Of a DNA stretch of 64,000 nt, positions 1-13,037 are shown piece by piece. Position 1 is the first letter of the stretch. Every line of letters begins with the position of its first letter. The notes beneath the pieces were generated by a model. That model saw only the letters and a list, made by a program, of their open reading frames with translations. It was not told the origin of the DNA and made no database searches. Source of the DNA: Conus ventricosus. Taxonomy: Eukaryota > Mollusca > Gastropoda > Neogastropoda > Conidae. The stretch lies in the NCBI GenBank assembly GCA_018398815.1, contig CM031595.1, positions 134,712,346-134,776,345 of the forward strand, given 5' to 3'. Made by a program: the position numbers and the translations under genes.

Positions 1-2084
1 GCCTGACCCCTGTGGAGTTGCCATGCCAACGCTTTGCTGACCCCTTACATTCCCCCCCCAAAAAAATTTTGGAGAAAAAAGAAAAAATAACTTATATCTG
101 CCAACTTACATGTACAAAAAGATTAATCTAAAAAGGGAAAAAAAGAGGAGGGTAGGAGGGGGGAGAGCAAAAACCTTGTGATGTTCCATTATAACAACAA
201 CAGCGAGTAATAAAGAGCAATGTACTTCTACTTGTCAAACCTCTCCCTACGCACTGATCAACCTAACCTCCAAACATTTATGTTCAGTGTTCAAGCATGA
301 ATGTGCATCATGCATGTATATAACTCTGGTAGCAATGACAACAGGGTTATTTATTAAAATGTCTGCAACATTAACAAAACAACTTGCTAACAATTTTCAT
401 ATTGCAAGTAATTTCAATTCACACTAGAAGAAAAATAATGTAAAAAGGTAACAGGAGTCTATAGTATCAAACTCACAGTAGTAATACTGCATCTTAAATC
501 CACCGACATGGAAAGAAAATATAATAAAGAGAACTCTTTAGAAATTTTACTACCCAGAAGCCTCTCCTTTGTCAAAACGGTCTGATAACTGACATTTTCT
601 ATAAACAGACTGACCTTCATCTGCAATCAACCGACAACATGCCTAATATTTCTCGCTTGCTTCAGCCGCCTGTGCTCTTTGACCTCTTGTTGAGAAGTCT
701 GACTAAAACACAATCCTCCATCTTAAACTGATGGCATCCCCGTCTTCTATCATCCTTGTGGGCCTTTCCTTCCCCTTGCACTCTTGAAAACAAAATCAAT
801 TTTTATTCCGCGTATGATCCAGTGTACACAGTAAACCTTTGCATGCAAAAAATTTCTCTGAAAACTGATGTGCTATAAGCTCTTTTCATTTGCTCTCTGT
901 TCTTTTGCACATCTAATTGTCACCTGTCTCACAAGCTGGACTTGTATTTGTGGCAAACCGATTGTAATCAGTTGTTAACAAACCGGCATGTGGGAAACAT
1001 GAAGGTAAAGGAATAACCTGTTAGGTGCCATAATGTCTGAAGTTTATACTAAAGTTTACTATGCTGCAGATACACTGAAAATTGTCTTGAAACTGTTCTC
1101 ATACCAGTGCGTTTTCAGTGGAAAGCTTTCCATGGGACATGCATTAACGTTTCATCTTTGTCAACAATTTGTTCATACTGTGACAGTGAATGCAGGATGT
1201 TTGTTCAATATGGCTCACAGAGAGACAAATCATAAACTGCACGGTGTGAAGTCTGCACACACTGCATGCAGTAGTAATTTATAAAGTAATGACAGCTTTG
1301 CGGCTTAATGGACTCAGAACAAACATTCATATCAGCCTTCCTTCTCAACTCTGCAGACATGCTACTTGCAAATTAATTTGTAAGCACAGCAGCTTATTTT
1401 CAGTCCTCAAATACGTTTTATGGCACTGTATTTATCATATACACAAAACAAAACAAAAAAAATCACTTATCTACAAGCACACATTTGCTTGTTTGAATTG
1501 TGCAATCACAGGCATTCCCTTTTTGAATGCGTGTGAAGTGCAGAAAGAAATGTGGAAATAGGAAAGTTGTTTTTTTTTTTCAATCAAAAGTCAAAATCAA
1601 AGATGCATCTAAAACTCTGCTTCTCTTCACTAATCACTTAGTATGCAAGAGGCATGGTGGTTTCAAGTTAACTCTTCAAATTTCTGTAAAGCGTTCAATG
1701 AACCATGACATTCCACTCATTAACTTCTTTGCATATACAGACAGCAAGCTAGTCAAGGGATTTACTTCCAACACTTATGATTTGGATACCTGTTCAAGAT
1801 TCGTCAAGCCGAGAGCACTTTTAATAGCAAGCCAAGACACTGCCTCATATTGTTTTCTTACAGCCATATACTTGCAAAACACACTAGTTTCACAGCTGAC
1901 GATTGTATCTCATCTATCTCTTCCCCCCCCCCCCCCCACCCCACCCCTCTTCCTGAACTCAAGTCAAATTGCTGGTTCAATACAGTGAATACCCATCTGT
2001 CTCACTGCAGTAAACACTGACATTTCCTTCTCGTTTTTGTAGCATGACTTGCACACAAATTATATAACAGCCACCAGCTATGTT
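1..2084. other. AT-rich non-coding stretch left of the LINE
   Basis: No recognisable gene was found on either strand. The open frames here are short, lack domain-like composition and look like chance ORFs. The stretch holds a 17-bp C run at about 1923-1939 and scattered A/T runs. On the minus strand, positions about 785-669 form an open stretch rich in Lys/Arg after a TTTTCAAG acceptor-like site. I could not connect it to any gene, so it is not called. Confidence 0.6.
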
Positions 2085-2113
2085 TCACTTCCATTTTTTT
2101 TTTTTTTTTTTTT

Positions 2114-2186
2114 AATGTTGCTATAGCCCAGCGACCGCAAAGGGCCATATCAGGGCTGTCACCATGTTAAAATCAACTCACCAGTC

Positions 2187-2190
<4 letters not shown>
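2114..2190 (-). repeat. 3' terminal sequence of the I/Nimb-like LINE, shared with dispersed short copies
   Basis: This is the last part of the LINE before its A tail (T run at about 2094-2113 on the plus strand). The core reads TTGCTATAGCCCAGCGACCG on the plus strand, followed by AAAGGGCCATATCAGGGCTG. The same core recurs at 25792-25850, 28505-28565, 49523-49621, 52428-52490 and 56729-56792, several times with its own target-site duplication. An A run at about 2190-2224 separates it from the rest of the LINE. Confidence 0.75.
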
Positions 2191-2226
<36 letters not shown>

Positions 2227-2359
2227 TTCACACATCTTGTTAAATGACATCGTCCTACAAACGCACCAGAAAGTTTGTTAAAATCTTTCTGCCGTAAAAT
2301 CTTAAATCAGAAAAAAAAAATGTTAATCTCTCTCAAAAACTCAAGGATCACGTCAGGCG

Positions 2360-5300
2360 GGACCCCTGAACAGGATCTTCATGGCCCTCCGCCGAAAAAT
2401 GTTTGTGTTTGTTTCATTGGGGGAGTGGCGCATGACATGGAATGCACCACGGAGCTTCTTCACTCTTTAAAAGGAAAGCATGGGTAAAATACGAATGGCC
2501 GGTGTGCAGCCGGCACAGAATCGTTTCCTCTTTACGACCTCCCGACGTGGATGGGAGGAAGTCCTTAAGGTTTGGACGGATATGAAAGAGTTTGTTAGTC
2601 GTCTGTGTGTTCCAATCCTCCTGCCAGGGGTCTCTCACATATCGTTAATTTTGGGTTTCACGTCTGAGCAGGGGATATAAATGTTGGACAGTTTCTCTCT
2701 TGTGGCGTTCTTGGCTAAACGATCAACCATTTCGTTTCCGCCGATGCCAACATGACCAGGAACCCAAGCAAGATAATGTTGTAACCGTCCGCCTTCAAGT
2801 TGCTAAAAAGTTAAAAAAAAGAAAAAAGTTCTGGATGCAAAGGGTTGCGGCCAGCTTAGCCTCCAAAGCTGACAGCGAATCCGACAGAACCAGAAAGTCC
2901 CTCTTCGAAGATTGTGATATTATCTTCAAAGCCAAAACCAGAGCAGTAAGTTCAGCAGAATATACAGAAGCATCTGAATAAAATATGTTTCAAACAGTAT
3001 CTGAGAAGGACCCCCAGGGCAGTAGGCTGCACAGGCCACTCCCTCTTCAGACTTGGAACCGTCAGGAAAACTTTTTGATAGGATGGAATTTGGAACAGAG
3101 CTCAGCATACAAAGCCTTGTACGCCAGAGAGCTGGTAGACTCTTTGCGAAAAGCTGCAAGATCGAAATGAATCTCTGGCATGAAGAAGGTCCACGGAGGT
3201 TGATCCGGAAACTTAGAAAAATCCGACACAACTCCTAGGTCTAGACCTGCATTCCGCACGTGAGGCTGCATTACGAAGACAAACGGCGGAATACATTTCG
3301 GGTTGTTTTCAATTCTTTGGAACTGAAGGACAAAGACACAGTCTTTAGCAGGATTCTGCGGTTCTGAGAACAGTCGGATATAATAATTCAAAGACAGTTT
3401 CAGCCTGCGGTTGGACAATGAGGTTCACCGCCTCTGCGTACAGGCTGTACCCCAGGGGGGGTTTGCGGAACGCTCCAAGACAGAGACGAAGCCCTTGATG
3501 GTGGATAGGGTCCAAGGTTTGAGGTAGAGGGTCTTGCAGAGCCGTACACGGCACAACCGTATAGCCAGTTTGGAACGGACCAAGGCTCTGTAGAGGTGCA
3601 GCAAAGTTTTCTTATCAGCCCCCCAGTCGGTGTGTGCTACGACCCCCCAGAATATTCAGGCTTTCTGGCAAGAAGTTTTGAGGTTTTTGATGTGGCTGAG
3701 AAAGTTGAGTTTTTGGTCAAAAATAACTCCCAGGAATTTGGCTTCTTTTAAAAACTGGAATGGTGGACTTGTCAAACGAATTTCAGGATCATCAAAGAAT
3801 CGACGAAAATTGGGGAAAAAATGAATTGACTGGTTTTGGTACGGGAGAAGGTAAACCGTTTTCCTCGGCCCCCCGTTGGATTCTGTTGACGCAAAGTTAG
3901 AGTCGACGCTGTACACTGTGGTAAGAAGCTCCAACTGCATACAGCGCAAAGTCATCAACAAACAGAGGGGAAACCGGTGCCCAGTTTACCGATTGGACAA
4001 TGTCATTAATTTTAATGCTGAAAAGGGCGGGAGAAAGATGCTCCCCTGAGGAACCCCAACCCTGCCCATGGATGTCAGAGAGTGTGTCCCAACCGCACCT
4101 TGAACTGTCGATCGGCTAAAAATTTTGAATGAACAGAGGCAGGTGACCCCGAAAACCAATCTGTGCAGGTCCATGAGGACTCCTTTTTTTCACGTGGTGT
4201 CGTACGCCTTTTCGAGGTCGAAAAAGATAGCGACCCATGCTGCTTGTTAACAAAGGCGTTGTGGATGGTGGTTTTCCAGACGGTTTTAGATGGTCAACCG
4301 TCGAGTGGTATTTCCCGGGAAAAACCGCACTGTTCACTGGCCAAAAGACCATCGGTTTCCCAGCTTCCACATCAGACGGGAGTTGACCATCTTTTCCATC
4401 AGTTTACAGAGGCAGCTGGTCAGAGCAATTGGGCGATAGTTGGAAGGGTTGGGTAAGGTCCTTTCCAGGCTTTGGAATGGGAATGATCAGGGCTTTCCGC
4501 CAGGAGGGCGGAAAGGACCCTGTGGTCCAGATATGGTTATGACTTGGAGAAGAGTCTGGAGACACTTTCGGGGAAATGTTTCACAACCTGATAATGAATG
4601 TCATCCAGACAGGGGCAGAACAGTGCAGGTTTGTAAAGCTGATTTGAGTTCAACGATTGAAAAAGGAAGATTATAGGTTCAGAGTTGTCCGATGTGAAAT
4701 TGTATGAAGATTTCTCTCTAACCTCTTTGTTTCTTAAAAAGACTGCAGATTATTTGAAGAAGAGGAGTTCTGTTGGATGGTGGAGGCCAACAGATTGGCA
4801 ACAGTTGTTTGTCAGTGATCAGAGCATCAGCAAGTTTCAAGTGATGAATGAGGGGTTGGTGTTCTTCCCTTTGATTTTTCAAATGATGTTCCAGACTTTT
4901 TTCTTGGAAGTTTTAGATGTCACCCTGGAGCAGAAGTTTCTCCAGGACCGACGTTTACTGATTTTGAAAGTGTGTCTCGATTTAGCACGGAGTTCTGATG
5001 GGCTCTAGCGTTGGGACCCAAGGTCGTTGGTATACCCACGTGAGCCGTTTGCGAACTTTTGAAATTTGTTGGCAGTCTAAATTTGGGAACCCAGGGTGTT
5101 TTTGGCATTTGGAGTTTGTCGGAAGACACTGGAATACAGGTTTTAGCACACTTGATCACGGTTTTTAGTCGTGATTTGCTGGGTCTGGACTCTGAAAAAA
5201 ATCAGTGCCCTGGAATTCTTTTGAAATAGTGGTTGAAAATAGATCCAGTTTGCTTTCTTATAATTGTGATTTTGAGAACAGAGGCGGTTTCAGTTAATAG

Positions 5301-5945
5301 GGGCCCTGTAAAAGAACAGGGAAATGGTCACTTCCTGCAGATCGTCATGGACAGACCACTCATAGTCCAGACCAGCGAGGGGTCACAAACCGAAAAATCA
5401 AGCACGAAGAAAACCTGTGGAAGAGTGGAGATAAGTTGCAAAATCCGTCGTTCGGGACAAAAACAAATCCAAATCTGAAAGGACATCCTCAATTAGCAAA
5501 CCTCTGGATGACGTACTGGCACAAACCCAAAGAGGATTGTGACCGTTAAAGTCACCCAACAGCAAAAAAGGTCGAGGAAGTTCTTCATCAGACGACAAGG
5601 TCCTGACGACAAACCGGACAAAAGGTGGAGAATAAAGGGAACAGTTTTGTCACAGTCTTGTGGAGAGGACTCTCGCAGCTACAGCCTAAAGGGGGTAGAC
5701 AGAATGACAGGACTAACAACAAATTTTTGGTAGGAGAAGGGCAACCCCGCCCGACAGCCCCCAACGTGGATGGTTGTGCAGGTTTCGAAAGATTATTAAG
5801 CCAGAAAGAGTAAAGGTCTTCTGGCTTTGAATTTGGTTTCTTGAAGAGCCACGACGGAAGGTTTTGGGAGACTGACACAAAGCTGCAGCTCCTCGAAGTT
5901 GGAATTTAGACCACGGATATTCCAATGGAATATTGTACTATCCAT
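2360..5945 (-). pseudogene. LINE ORF2: endonuclease, reverse transcriptase, RNase H (frameshifted)
   Basis: The frame probably opens at the ATG at 5945, followed by MDSTIFHWNIRGLNSNFEEL, a usual start of an AP-like endonuclease (Asn of WNIRG). The endonuclease continues through FLLLGDFNGHNPLW (about 5560), the catalytic GDFNxH segment. The RT domain shows VGVPQGS (about 4060) and FVDDFAL (about 3950), a variant of the YxDD active site. The RT thumb follows as FLGVIFDQKLNFLSHIK (about 3700) and LDPIHHQGLRLCLGAF (about 3500). RNase H begins at PDGSKSEEGVA (about 3040). The C-terminal segment has a CxxC-type finger (CIPCHAP, about 2420). At least a dozen frame changes separate these blocks, so it cannot encode an intact enzyme as assembled. 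The intact product would nick DNA and copy the element RNA by target-primed reverse transcription. Confidence 0.8.
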
Positions 5946-5998
5946 GGTGCAGAGGCGAAATAGAGAAATCAGGTCATTCTCCTTTTCAACGTCCGCAT

Positions 5999-7586
5999 CT
6001 ATGGAGCAAATTTATTAGTTAGTTTCACTGGACTGTGGGTGGCCTTTGGCCCTGCTGGCAATTTCCCGCAGGGGGACAAAGGCCTGAGTTTGGAGATGGG
6101 GGAGGTCTGGATTTGGGAGATGGTGGAAGGTTTTTCTTCCTCATCTCCACCTTTCTCCACACTGGGGTTGAACCCCTTGCCCGCACGGGACTGGACAGGG
6201 AAAATTCGAGTTGGGGGTTTGCTGTTTTTTAATCTCCCCAGCGCAGATGTTGTAGACTGCTGGGGCGTCTGAGGGGTGGCGGATTTTTTGCCTCCACCGG
6301 GGGCATTCACTGTGGGTTGGGAGGTGGGGACCTGCTTCCACCGGGAGCTGACATTTCACGGCTGTCAGAGCAAGCCACTTATTTCTGAGAGGCAGGGGAG
6401 TTTACAGCTCTCCCACAGCTGCAGAGGCCAAGCCGTGAATGCAGGTCAAGGAAAGGGGTGTTTTCTGCAGGCTGCTCCCACCAGCCAGCTAACCGTGTTT
6501 GTATCGACCAACTGAATGTCACTGTGTACAGCGGGTTTGGGCAGCAATGTGTTCGGCATTGATGAGGCCATTAAAAATGGGGCTCTTAGTTTGATAATCA
6601 GTGGTTGTCATGAAAAATGTAATATATCTGTGCTCTTGAGATGACTGAATAGGCGAATTCCCGACAAATTTTTTTAATACCAAACTCGACTAGGTTTATT
6701 TTCCTTTTAGATAATGTAGATACGGCATGAAAGCTTGTACACAAGAGGTCAGGCGATATCAAACAATGACAACACACACAAAATTTGTGCAAGAATGACG
6801 TCATCACTTTCTGGGAACTTAATTTTCCCTAGTTAACTATACAAAAGTTTGATACATGCCTCTCTTGGACTACAACAACAAAAATTTTGGGTCAGAAATG
6901 TGTAAGGCTTGTTTGTCGCCCTATAACTAAGTGTCTCGAATGGGACAGAAAAAAAAGCTGTGAGTTCTTCCTTGCAGTGTCTTTGAAAAGAAAAATTCAT
7001 CAGTCTGGCAGCAGATGACCGAGTGGAAATTTCTTTACGGCCGAAGCATAGAAGATGCTGTGGCCGTCTGACTGCCCACAACCTGCTTGGGGGCCCTTCA
7101 AAAAAGGAGATCTTCTTTTCTGTTTTAAAACTCTTTGTATTGCAGATTCCTGAATCCACAGAGGACAATTTCGTGAAGGGAGGGATGGTCGCCACCGCAG
7201 TTTGCACAATGTGCCGGATCTTTACACGGCCCATCAGGGGTTGCCTTGCAGCAAATACCGCACACCTCCTGCCCAGAAACAGCGGTCTCTGACATGGCCA
7301 AACCTCTGGCATTTTGAAAACCCTTACGGGGACGGCACATACAGCTGACATAAAACATTTAGGTAACCGACTTTGATGACCGGAGGCAGCACGGGTTTTT
7401 GCAGAACTCAGAAAGAGGGTGTTGTGTCCACTTCTCTGAACCTTTCTTTAACCGTCCCCCTGCGCACCTCCGCCCACCCCTTTGGGGACGCCAGTTCCGT
7501 CTTGATTTCTGCCTCTGAGACCCCCTGATAGATCTCTGCAGCGAATCACACCTTTTGACGAATTTTAACTGTTTATGAGGAGTCAC
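5999..7586 (-). pseudogene. LINE ORF1: gag-like protein with CCHC zinc knuckles (frameshifted)
   Basis: On the minus strand a CCHC knuckle reads through VCGICCKATPDGPCKDPAHC (about 7260-7190) and a second runs CANCGGDHPS. Just upstream, in another frame, is a basic segment with FKCQRFGHVRDRC spacing. Farther upstream (7586-7359) is a charged segment beginning MTPHKQLKFVKRCDSLQRS. Downstream, 6310-5999 is Pro/Ser/Lys-rich and fits a low-complexity tail. In this LINE group ORF1 is an RNA-binding chaperone that packages element RNA. The frame changes at least four times. The true start lies in 7600-8100 and could not be fixed. Confidence 0.7.
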
Positions 7587-8658
7587 CCTGACTCCCTGCC
7601 CACTATTTTTGTTGCTCTCAACAGTTGTTCAGATTGCTTTTTAGATCGACATTAAATTAGAAATGACCCCATTCTCAACCTTTTGACTGACTGAGGGTCA
7701 CCTGCTAGACCTTGAAAGCCCTTTGGGATGGCAAAAGGGCTCAGAGATGAAAGGGGTCTTTCCTGCTCCGTCCCTTTCCATCACGAGCCAGGAAGCCCAG
7801 AAAACCGTCTTCTGTCGTACCTAGTATCAAAAATCGCTGTCTGTTTGAAAGTCCTCTGAAAAAGGGGATGCGCCTTCCTCTTCCTTTTTGGGGGGGGTAT
7901 TTTTTTTTGAAAAAGCCATGTGTATTTATTATATTTCATCCCTCCCTTACCCACCCACCTTGGAGTCCAACTAAGGGGCCAGGGCCAAGAATCACCGTCT
8001 TGACCCCTTTCCAGGCTTCGGGGAAGATATACAACAGACAAAAAACTACCAACCCTATCCCCCCTGATCATGCCCAACTCCCGGGAACAGAGAGCTGGCA
8101 CTACAGGGGTTATTTTGGGCCCACCCGGGAGAAATGCCTGTTTTGACCCAGCCCCAAGAAGGGGAGCCGATTAGTACACCCGGGCCAAGGTGTACTCCCC
8201 GTCTAGGAGAGGTCGAGCCAAAGTGATTGTTGAGAGCGCTGGCCCTCTCAAACACCAGGATCTCATCCCCCTCCGACACAGGTCGCACCGCACGGCCAAC
8301 GCGGCGGATCTTTAAAGGGGACCCCAGAGAGAAAAGGGGGTGTGGAAAGAAGACTTGAAGGGGAGTTGAAGAAAGAAAAAGATCCGTTAAGAAAGGCAGA
8401 AGACAGAATAGGAAAAAGGTGGGGTTTCTATTTGTCTGGCCCTCACTCCTAACCTTTCTGACATGGGAGACCCTACCAGGGGCAAACAATTCCCACCACG
8501 TAATGCTTGCCAGTCAGCAAACTTGGCTATACAGGGCCCAGAAGCGTTCATAACAAATAACCATCTAGCTGAGTATTGATGCCCCCCTCAGCAAAGCCTA
8601 AAAAATTTACTGGACCACGCAAGGCCACCGACCACGGCAAGGTTGCACCCCCGGAGGG
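7587..8658 (-). other. LINE 5' untranslated region and uncertain ORF1 start
   Basis: This is the rest of the LINE up to the upstream target-site copy. The element's first bases on the minus strand read CCCTCCGGGGGTGCAACCTT. The region is more GC-rich than its surroundings and has one longer minus-strand frame (8489-8055) without recognisable domains. An internal promoter is expected in such 5' regions but no specific motif was identified. Confidence 0.5.
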
Positions 8659-8667
8659 TCACTTCCA

Positions 8668-11600
8668 AATATGACACATTTTCACATACAATTTAAAAAA
8701 AAAATAAATACATACTTATTTTCAGTTGCAGAAGCAAAAATTACAATGCAGAAATTGCTATCTTACAGCGGAGTAAATGCTAAGGACTGAATATCTTTAA
8801 AAATAAATTCAAGTGCCTATAAAATCATACAAAATTTTTAAAAATCATGCATCTATTTCAAAATGAAAAAAGAAGTAGGAAGGTTTTGCAACCTGTAAAA
8901 GATTTGTTTGCTTTTTATATCCTGGCATGCTGGGAAACAACCTGTAAAACTTATGTTTTGGTCCAAGTAAAAAAAAAGAAAGAAGAAAAAACACACACAC
9001 AAAAAGTCATCTGGATGAACAGGAATCAAATTTGAAAATCTACACAGAAAGAAGGAAGTCTGGTGTGTTTACATACTTTTTAAGTCAATATTGCAAACAC
9101 TAAGTTAAGATGATCAATCACAGTCATGGGCAGTAAATTCTTCTAGTCGTGCATGTATGACAACAGTTGAGGCCCGAGAGAATATAAATGCATATTCAAC
9201 ACTGCACCCAAGTGATCAGGAGGGGAAATAGCAAAGGAAGTTTTTTAGGACAAATTTTTTTAAACCCCGGTGGTAAGGAGGGAAGAAGCAATGGAATATT
9301 TACAGGACTATTTTCTTCTTCTTTTTTTTTGTAATACACCATTTACCTATATCATCACACACACACACAAAAAGACAAAAGGCACAACAAAGCAAGATCA
9401 CTAAACCATCCATCAATTCTAAAACGTATTATAATGAATATCAACTAGCTTACAAGACACGCATCAGACCTGCCAACCCATTGTTAGGCTTGAGAGTATG
9501 ATTTTCAATAATGTGAGTAGCAAAACTACATTTGAGAGTACCAGTCTGGTTTTGGATAGGAAGACAAGACGTACAACCCAGCCCTTTTTATGCATACAAA
9601 TGTGTTCTGAAGGCAATTGACACCCACACTTACAGACAGGAAGAATGACCATTTTAAGTAACCCATGACATCGTCAAGAAATTAGAGGGAAAGGGACTAA
9701 TGCAGTCTGAAACCAAAATCATACTTGGGGGGGAGGGACAGAATGGGCTAAGTAACCAAAGGGGGTCAAGCAGTAAGGAACATGAAGAAGGGAGCGAAGG
9801 ATGGTTGTGGATGGCGCCACAAATAAGGGGGTAAAAGAGACAAGGAGGTGGAGTTTAGTATGTCTAGGGTTTATGCTTTATGGCCAAGACAACAGCTGCA
9901 ACTGCAAACGACATCTACAGTGGCTTTAGACAAACTGAGATGACTGTACCACTTCTAACAATTCATCTACTGCTGCATGTTCATTTATATGGAATAATCG
10001 GTTTTATACAAAAACTGCAGAATGTGGGTGTGGACATTTGCAAGTGTTTCTGCTTAAATTATTTAAAAAAAATTGCCCTTGTTTACACTGCTATTTGCAT
10101 ATTTGGCATATATGGGAAGTGAGCCCATCACATGACACACTCTAGAGAGATGTAGGCCTTAACAGACAAAAACTCATAACCTGACCTGGGCCCAATACAT
10201 AGATTTACCCCCCAAACCCAAAAACCCTCAGTCCATCTTTCCAATATTTTCTCTTATGTTTATTCACTTTTTCATTTCCTTACTCCAAAACCCATGCATG
10301 AAGTTCTCATGGCTAGCAATATCAAGCAGCATACAGAGACAAAACTGCCATGTGACGCCTACATGATGAACTGAAACTTGCCACCATAAAGGGTGTACGC
10401 TTCTGTTTAAGTATGTATGCTTGGTCATATCTACATGTTTGCATTTCTGTCTCTGTGTAAGTGTGCATGCAAGAACACTTTAATGCATGTACTAGCAAGC
10501 TTTAGTCCTTTCTCTCTTCTATCTCAGCATACACTGTCCACATCTAGTAGAGCTGAAGCAAAAATGAAAACGAGTCACATTGGTAATTTGTCACAACATT
10601 GGTGATTTTTGGGTGATGCATCCAGTAACGAAATAATCAAACGGGAAAATTTCTTTATAAAAAAAAAAGAAAAAAGAAAACACACATCCTACTACTTAAA
10701 TCCTCTTCCCCTCACTCCCTCGACATGTCCTTTATTTTTCTTTCTTTCTCATTCCAACAATACAACCAAGAACTGCTTGCTCTGACCCATCCCCCACAAT
10801 TTATTCTCACTGATTTTTCCATCACTTGTAAACGACTGAGAATTTAGAGGTGAGGAGAGGAAGACGATGGGGAAGGAGAATGCAGGAAGAAGTTGAAGCT
10901 GAGAGAAGAAGGTGGGGGGGAGGGAGAGAGGAGAGAAATCCAAGACAGCACAGGAGGTGAAGGCAGTTGCATGAGTGTTTGGGGAGACAGCAGGTACTGT
11001 GCAGTAAAAAAACATGGTTAGTAAGATCAGAAGAGCAGCATGAATGAGCTAAGTGCCATGCTGAACAGAACAATGTATGGCCATTGTGTTTCCCTGTGGT
11101 TAATGATGATCAGGGTGGCTAGAAAAGCAGAGAGTGGTTCATTTATATCTTCAGATGAGTCGTTTTTCCCCAGTTTGGCTTGCATGCTAAATACACAGAC
11201 AGTCCTTACCCCAAAGAATACTATTCCATTCTCTTTTTCTTTGCCAAATTTCTAAATTTCGATAAGGCGAGTTTTTTTGTACTTGGCCAGAAAGGAAAGT
11301 TACTGAGGACATTACAAAACCAACACAAAGTCAACAATACAGCAGATATCACCCCCCACAACTGGGTGAGCTATAAACATAATACCAGTCTGAATCCAGA
11401 GAAAAAAAAGGCCCCTCACTTACATTGTTTCAAATAAGGAATGCATTAAAAAAAAAAATGAAAAAAGCATGCCGCTACAGTAGCAACTAAGAAGGAAAAA
11501 AAAGTGAAAAAATTTGAGAAGGGACAGGGTTCACTTAACTTTAAAAAAACTAAACGTGTCCTGAAATGCAGGGTGCAAGTCCAGCTTACATACTAAAGCA

Positions 11601-12083
11601 TACAGGAAAATACTATCATACTGCATTTGTAAAGGGAAAAGTACAGTCAACAGATAATTCAGTTTGAAAATGTCCCTCCCAGTAGAAATATCTGTTCCCC
11701 GAAGTACGACTCTTCATCGAGATACATTTTGGGTTTTTTCAGTCATGATGCTGCAACATGAACTGCAGAACCTCACAAGTGTTTGATCTATTGTCATGCA
11801 ATTTTCACCAATGGATCTGAAATTTAAAAAATCTTTGAATGTGAGCAATTTATTTAACATCAATATGTAACATCAACTGTAAGACTTGAAATATTGTAAC
11901 ATTTTAATGACTGAATTTGACCAATCCATACCCCTTTTTCACAATGTTTCTCTTGTTTTACACACACACACCAAAAAAAACAAAAAACCCAACTAAGAAA
12001 TTTCCCAAACTGACCATATTGTTTCACTCTGGCATTTTAGTTTACACTCTTCTACTAGAATTCCAGTTCTTTTCTTCAAAAGC
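8668..12083. other. Non-coding region, copy A, downstream of the hnRNP gene
   Basis: No gene was recognised. It is AT-rich with short purine and pyrimidine tracts and matches 32433-35660 in copy B. Because the hnRNP gene runs on the minus strand, this is its downstream side and could include 3' UTR. No poly(A) site could be tied to the gene. Confidence 0.5.
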
Positions 12084-12364
12084 TTAACCGTTCCAAAGCC
12101 TTATTTGACGAGATAACTTGACGGCAAGAATGTGTACTCTTCGCGCCATGGCCGTCAAGCATACTCGCACAAGGAAGTCCGGAATTTTCTTTTTTTATGT
12201 TTGACTGCTTGCAAAACAGAGGATATTTTCAGAGAGGTGAAGATCTTTAGATTCTATTGATAGTTGGTAACTCATTTTCATCATAAAGAATCCCCTCTTT
12301 TCAAGCGATTTTTTTGGGTGACCCCCTGCGAATTTTTTTTTGCCTGCGTCGCACACTCAGCAAA

Positions 12365-12960
12365 ATGGCGACAGCTGGTCCAAGTACTTCGCCTGTTGGC
12401 ACAAAAAAAACGACAAAAACTCCTGACTCCAAAAGAGGCCCCAAAAAGAATTAGAGCGACAGCTCGAAGAGGAAGGCTCTGATAAACCTTTATCTGACGA
12501 TTCACTTGAGGGGCAGGCAATGGGAGAAATTAGATGAAGTCGAGAGCCAAGCAGAAGAACGAACACTGCATGATGCAGTTGCTGCGCAGCTCACAGCAGT
12601 GATTCAGATGACGTCAGTGACCGAGAATCTGACCATGACAGTAGTGGGTCATCATGTGAGACTGAGAGGGGGAGGGGTAGTCTGCGTGGGGTGGGTCGTG
12701 GTGGTAGAAAGGCAAGAGGTTGTGAGCAAAGCAGACAGCGTGGAAGAGGGGGTGGGAGGTGAAGGGGGTGTGTTCGACGGTGTCAATGTTGGGCAGCCAA
12801 CCACAGCATACACTCCAGAAAGTACAAGCAACCCCAGGCAGACAAAAACTGTTCTAGGCTTTGCAGCATGGACAGCAACAAATGTTTATGAAATGACGCA
12901 GTTTTGGACCGACTTCTTTATGGGGCATTGCAAAGAAACCAAGCACAGGCGCAACTTTTG
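12365..12960 (+). pseudogene. piggyBac-like transposase N-terminal fragment, copy A
   Basis: Same as 35942-36560 in copy B: an ATGGCGACAGCTGG start, a Glu/Lys- and Asp/Ser-rich stretch, then the segment TNVYEMTQF. Extra bases in copy A (four A's where copy B has CAAC) shift the frame early. The frame runs into a GT microsatellite at about 12989. Not translatable as assembled. Confidence 0.45.
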
Positions 12961-12988
12961 ATCTCATGCATCATACTGAGGAAACCAG

Positions 12989-12995
12989 GTGTGTG

Positions 12996-13034
<39 letters not shown>
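12989..13034 (+). repeat. (GT)n microsatellite, copy A
   Basis: An uninterrupted GT run with one GC unit. The same locus is at 36564-36609 in copy B. Confidence 0.95.

Positions 13035-13037
<3 letters not shown>

Larger units (their letters stand above)
2094..8658 (-). mobile_element. I/Nimb-like non-LTR retrotransposon, near full length, decayed
   Basis: This is a two-ORF LINE on the minus strand. Its 5' end is near 8658 and its A-rich 3' end is at 2094. The same 9 bases, TCACTTCCA, occur at 2085-2093 and 8659-8667, directly against the two ends, and are read as the target-site duplication. That gives a length of about 6.5 kb, normal for LINEs with an RNase H domain. ORF1 carries CCHC zinc knuckles, and ORF2 has endonuclease, reverse transcriptase, RNase H and a C-terminal Cys/His segment. 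Both ORFs break into many short frames, from decay, uncorrected base calls or both. The clade is inferred from domain order and protein style; Jockey-like is the alternative. It lies just outside the part of the locus covered by contig 2, so its presence on the other haplotype cannot be judged here. Confidence 0.8.

Noticed and set aside
12989..13034. CRISPR-like or other regular array
   Set aside because: The only regular arrays are simple microsatellites; no spacers or conserved repeats of suitable length are present.
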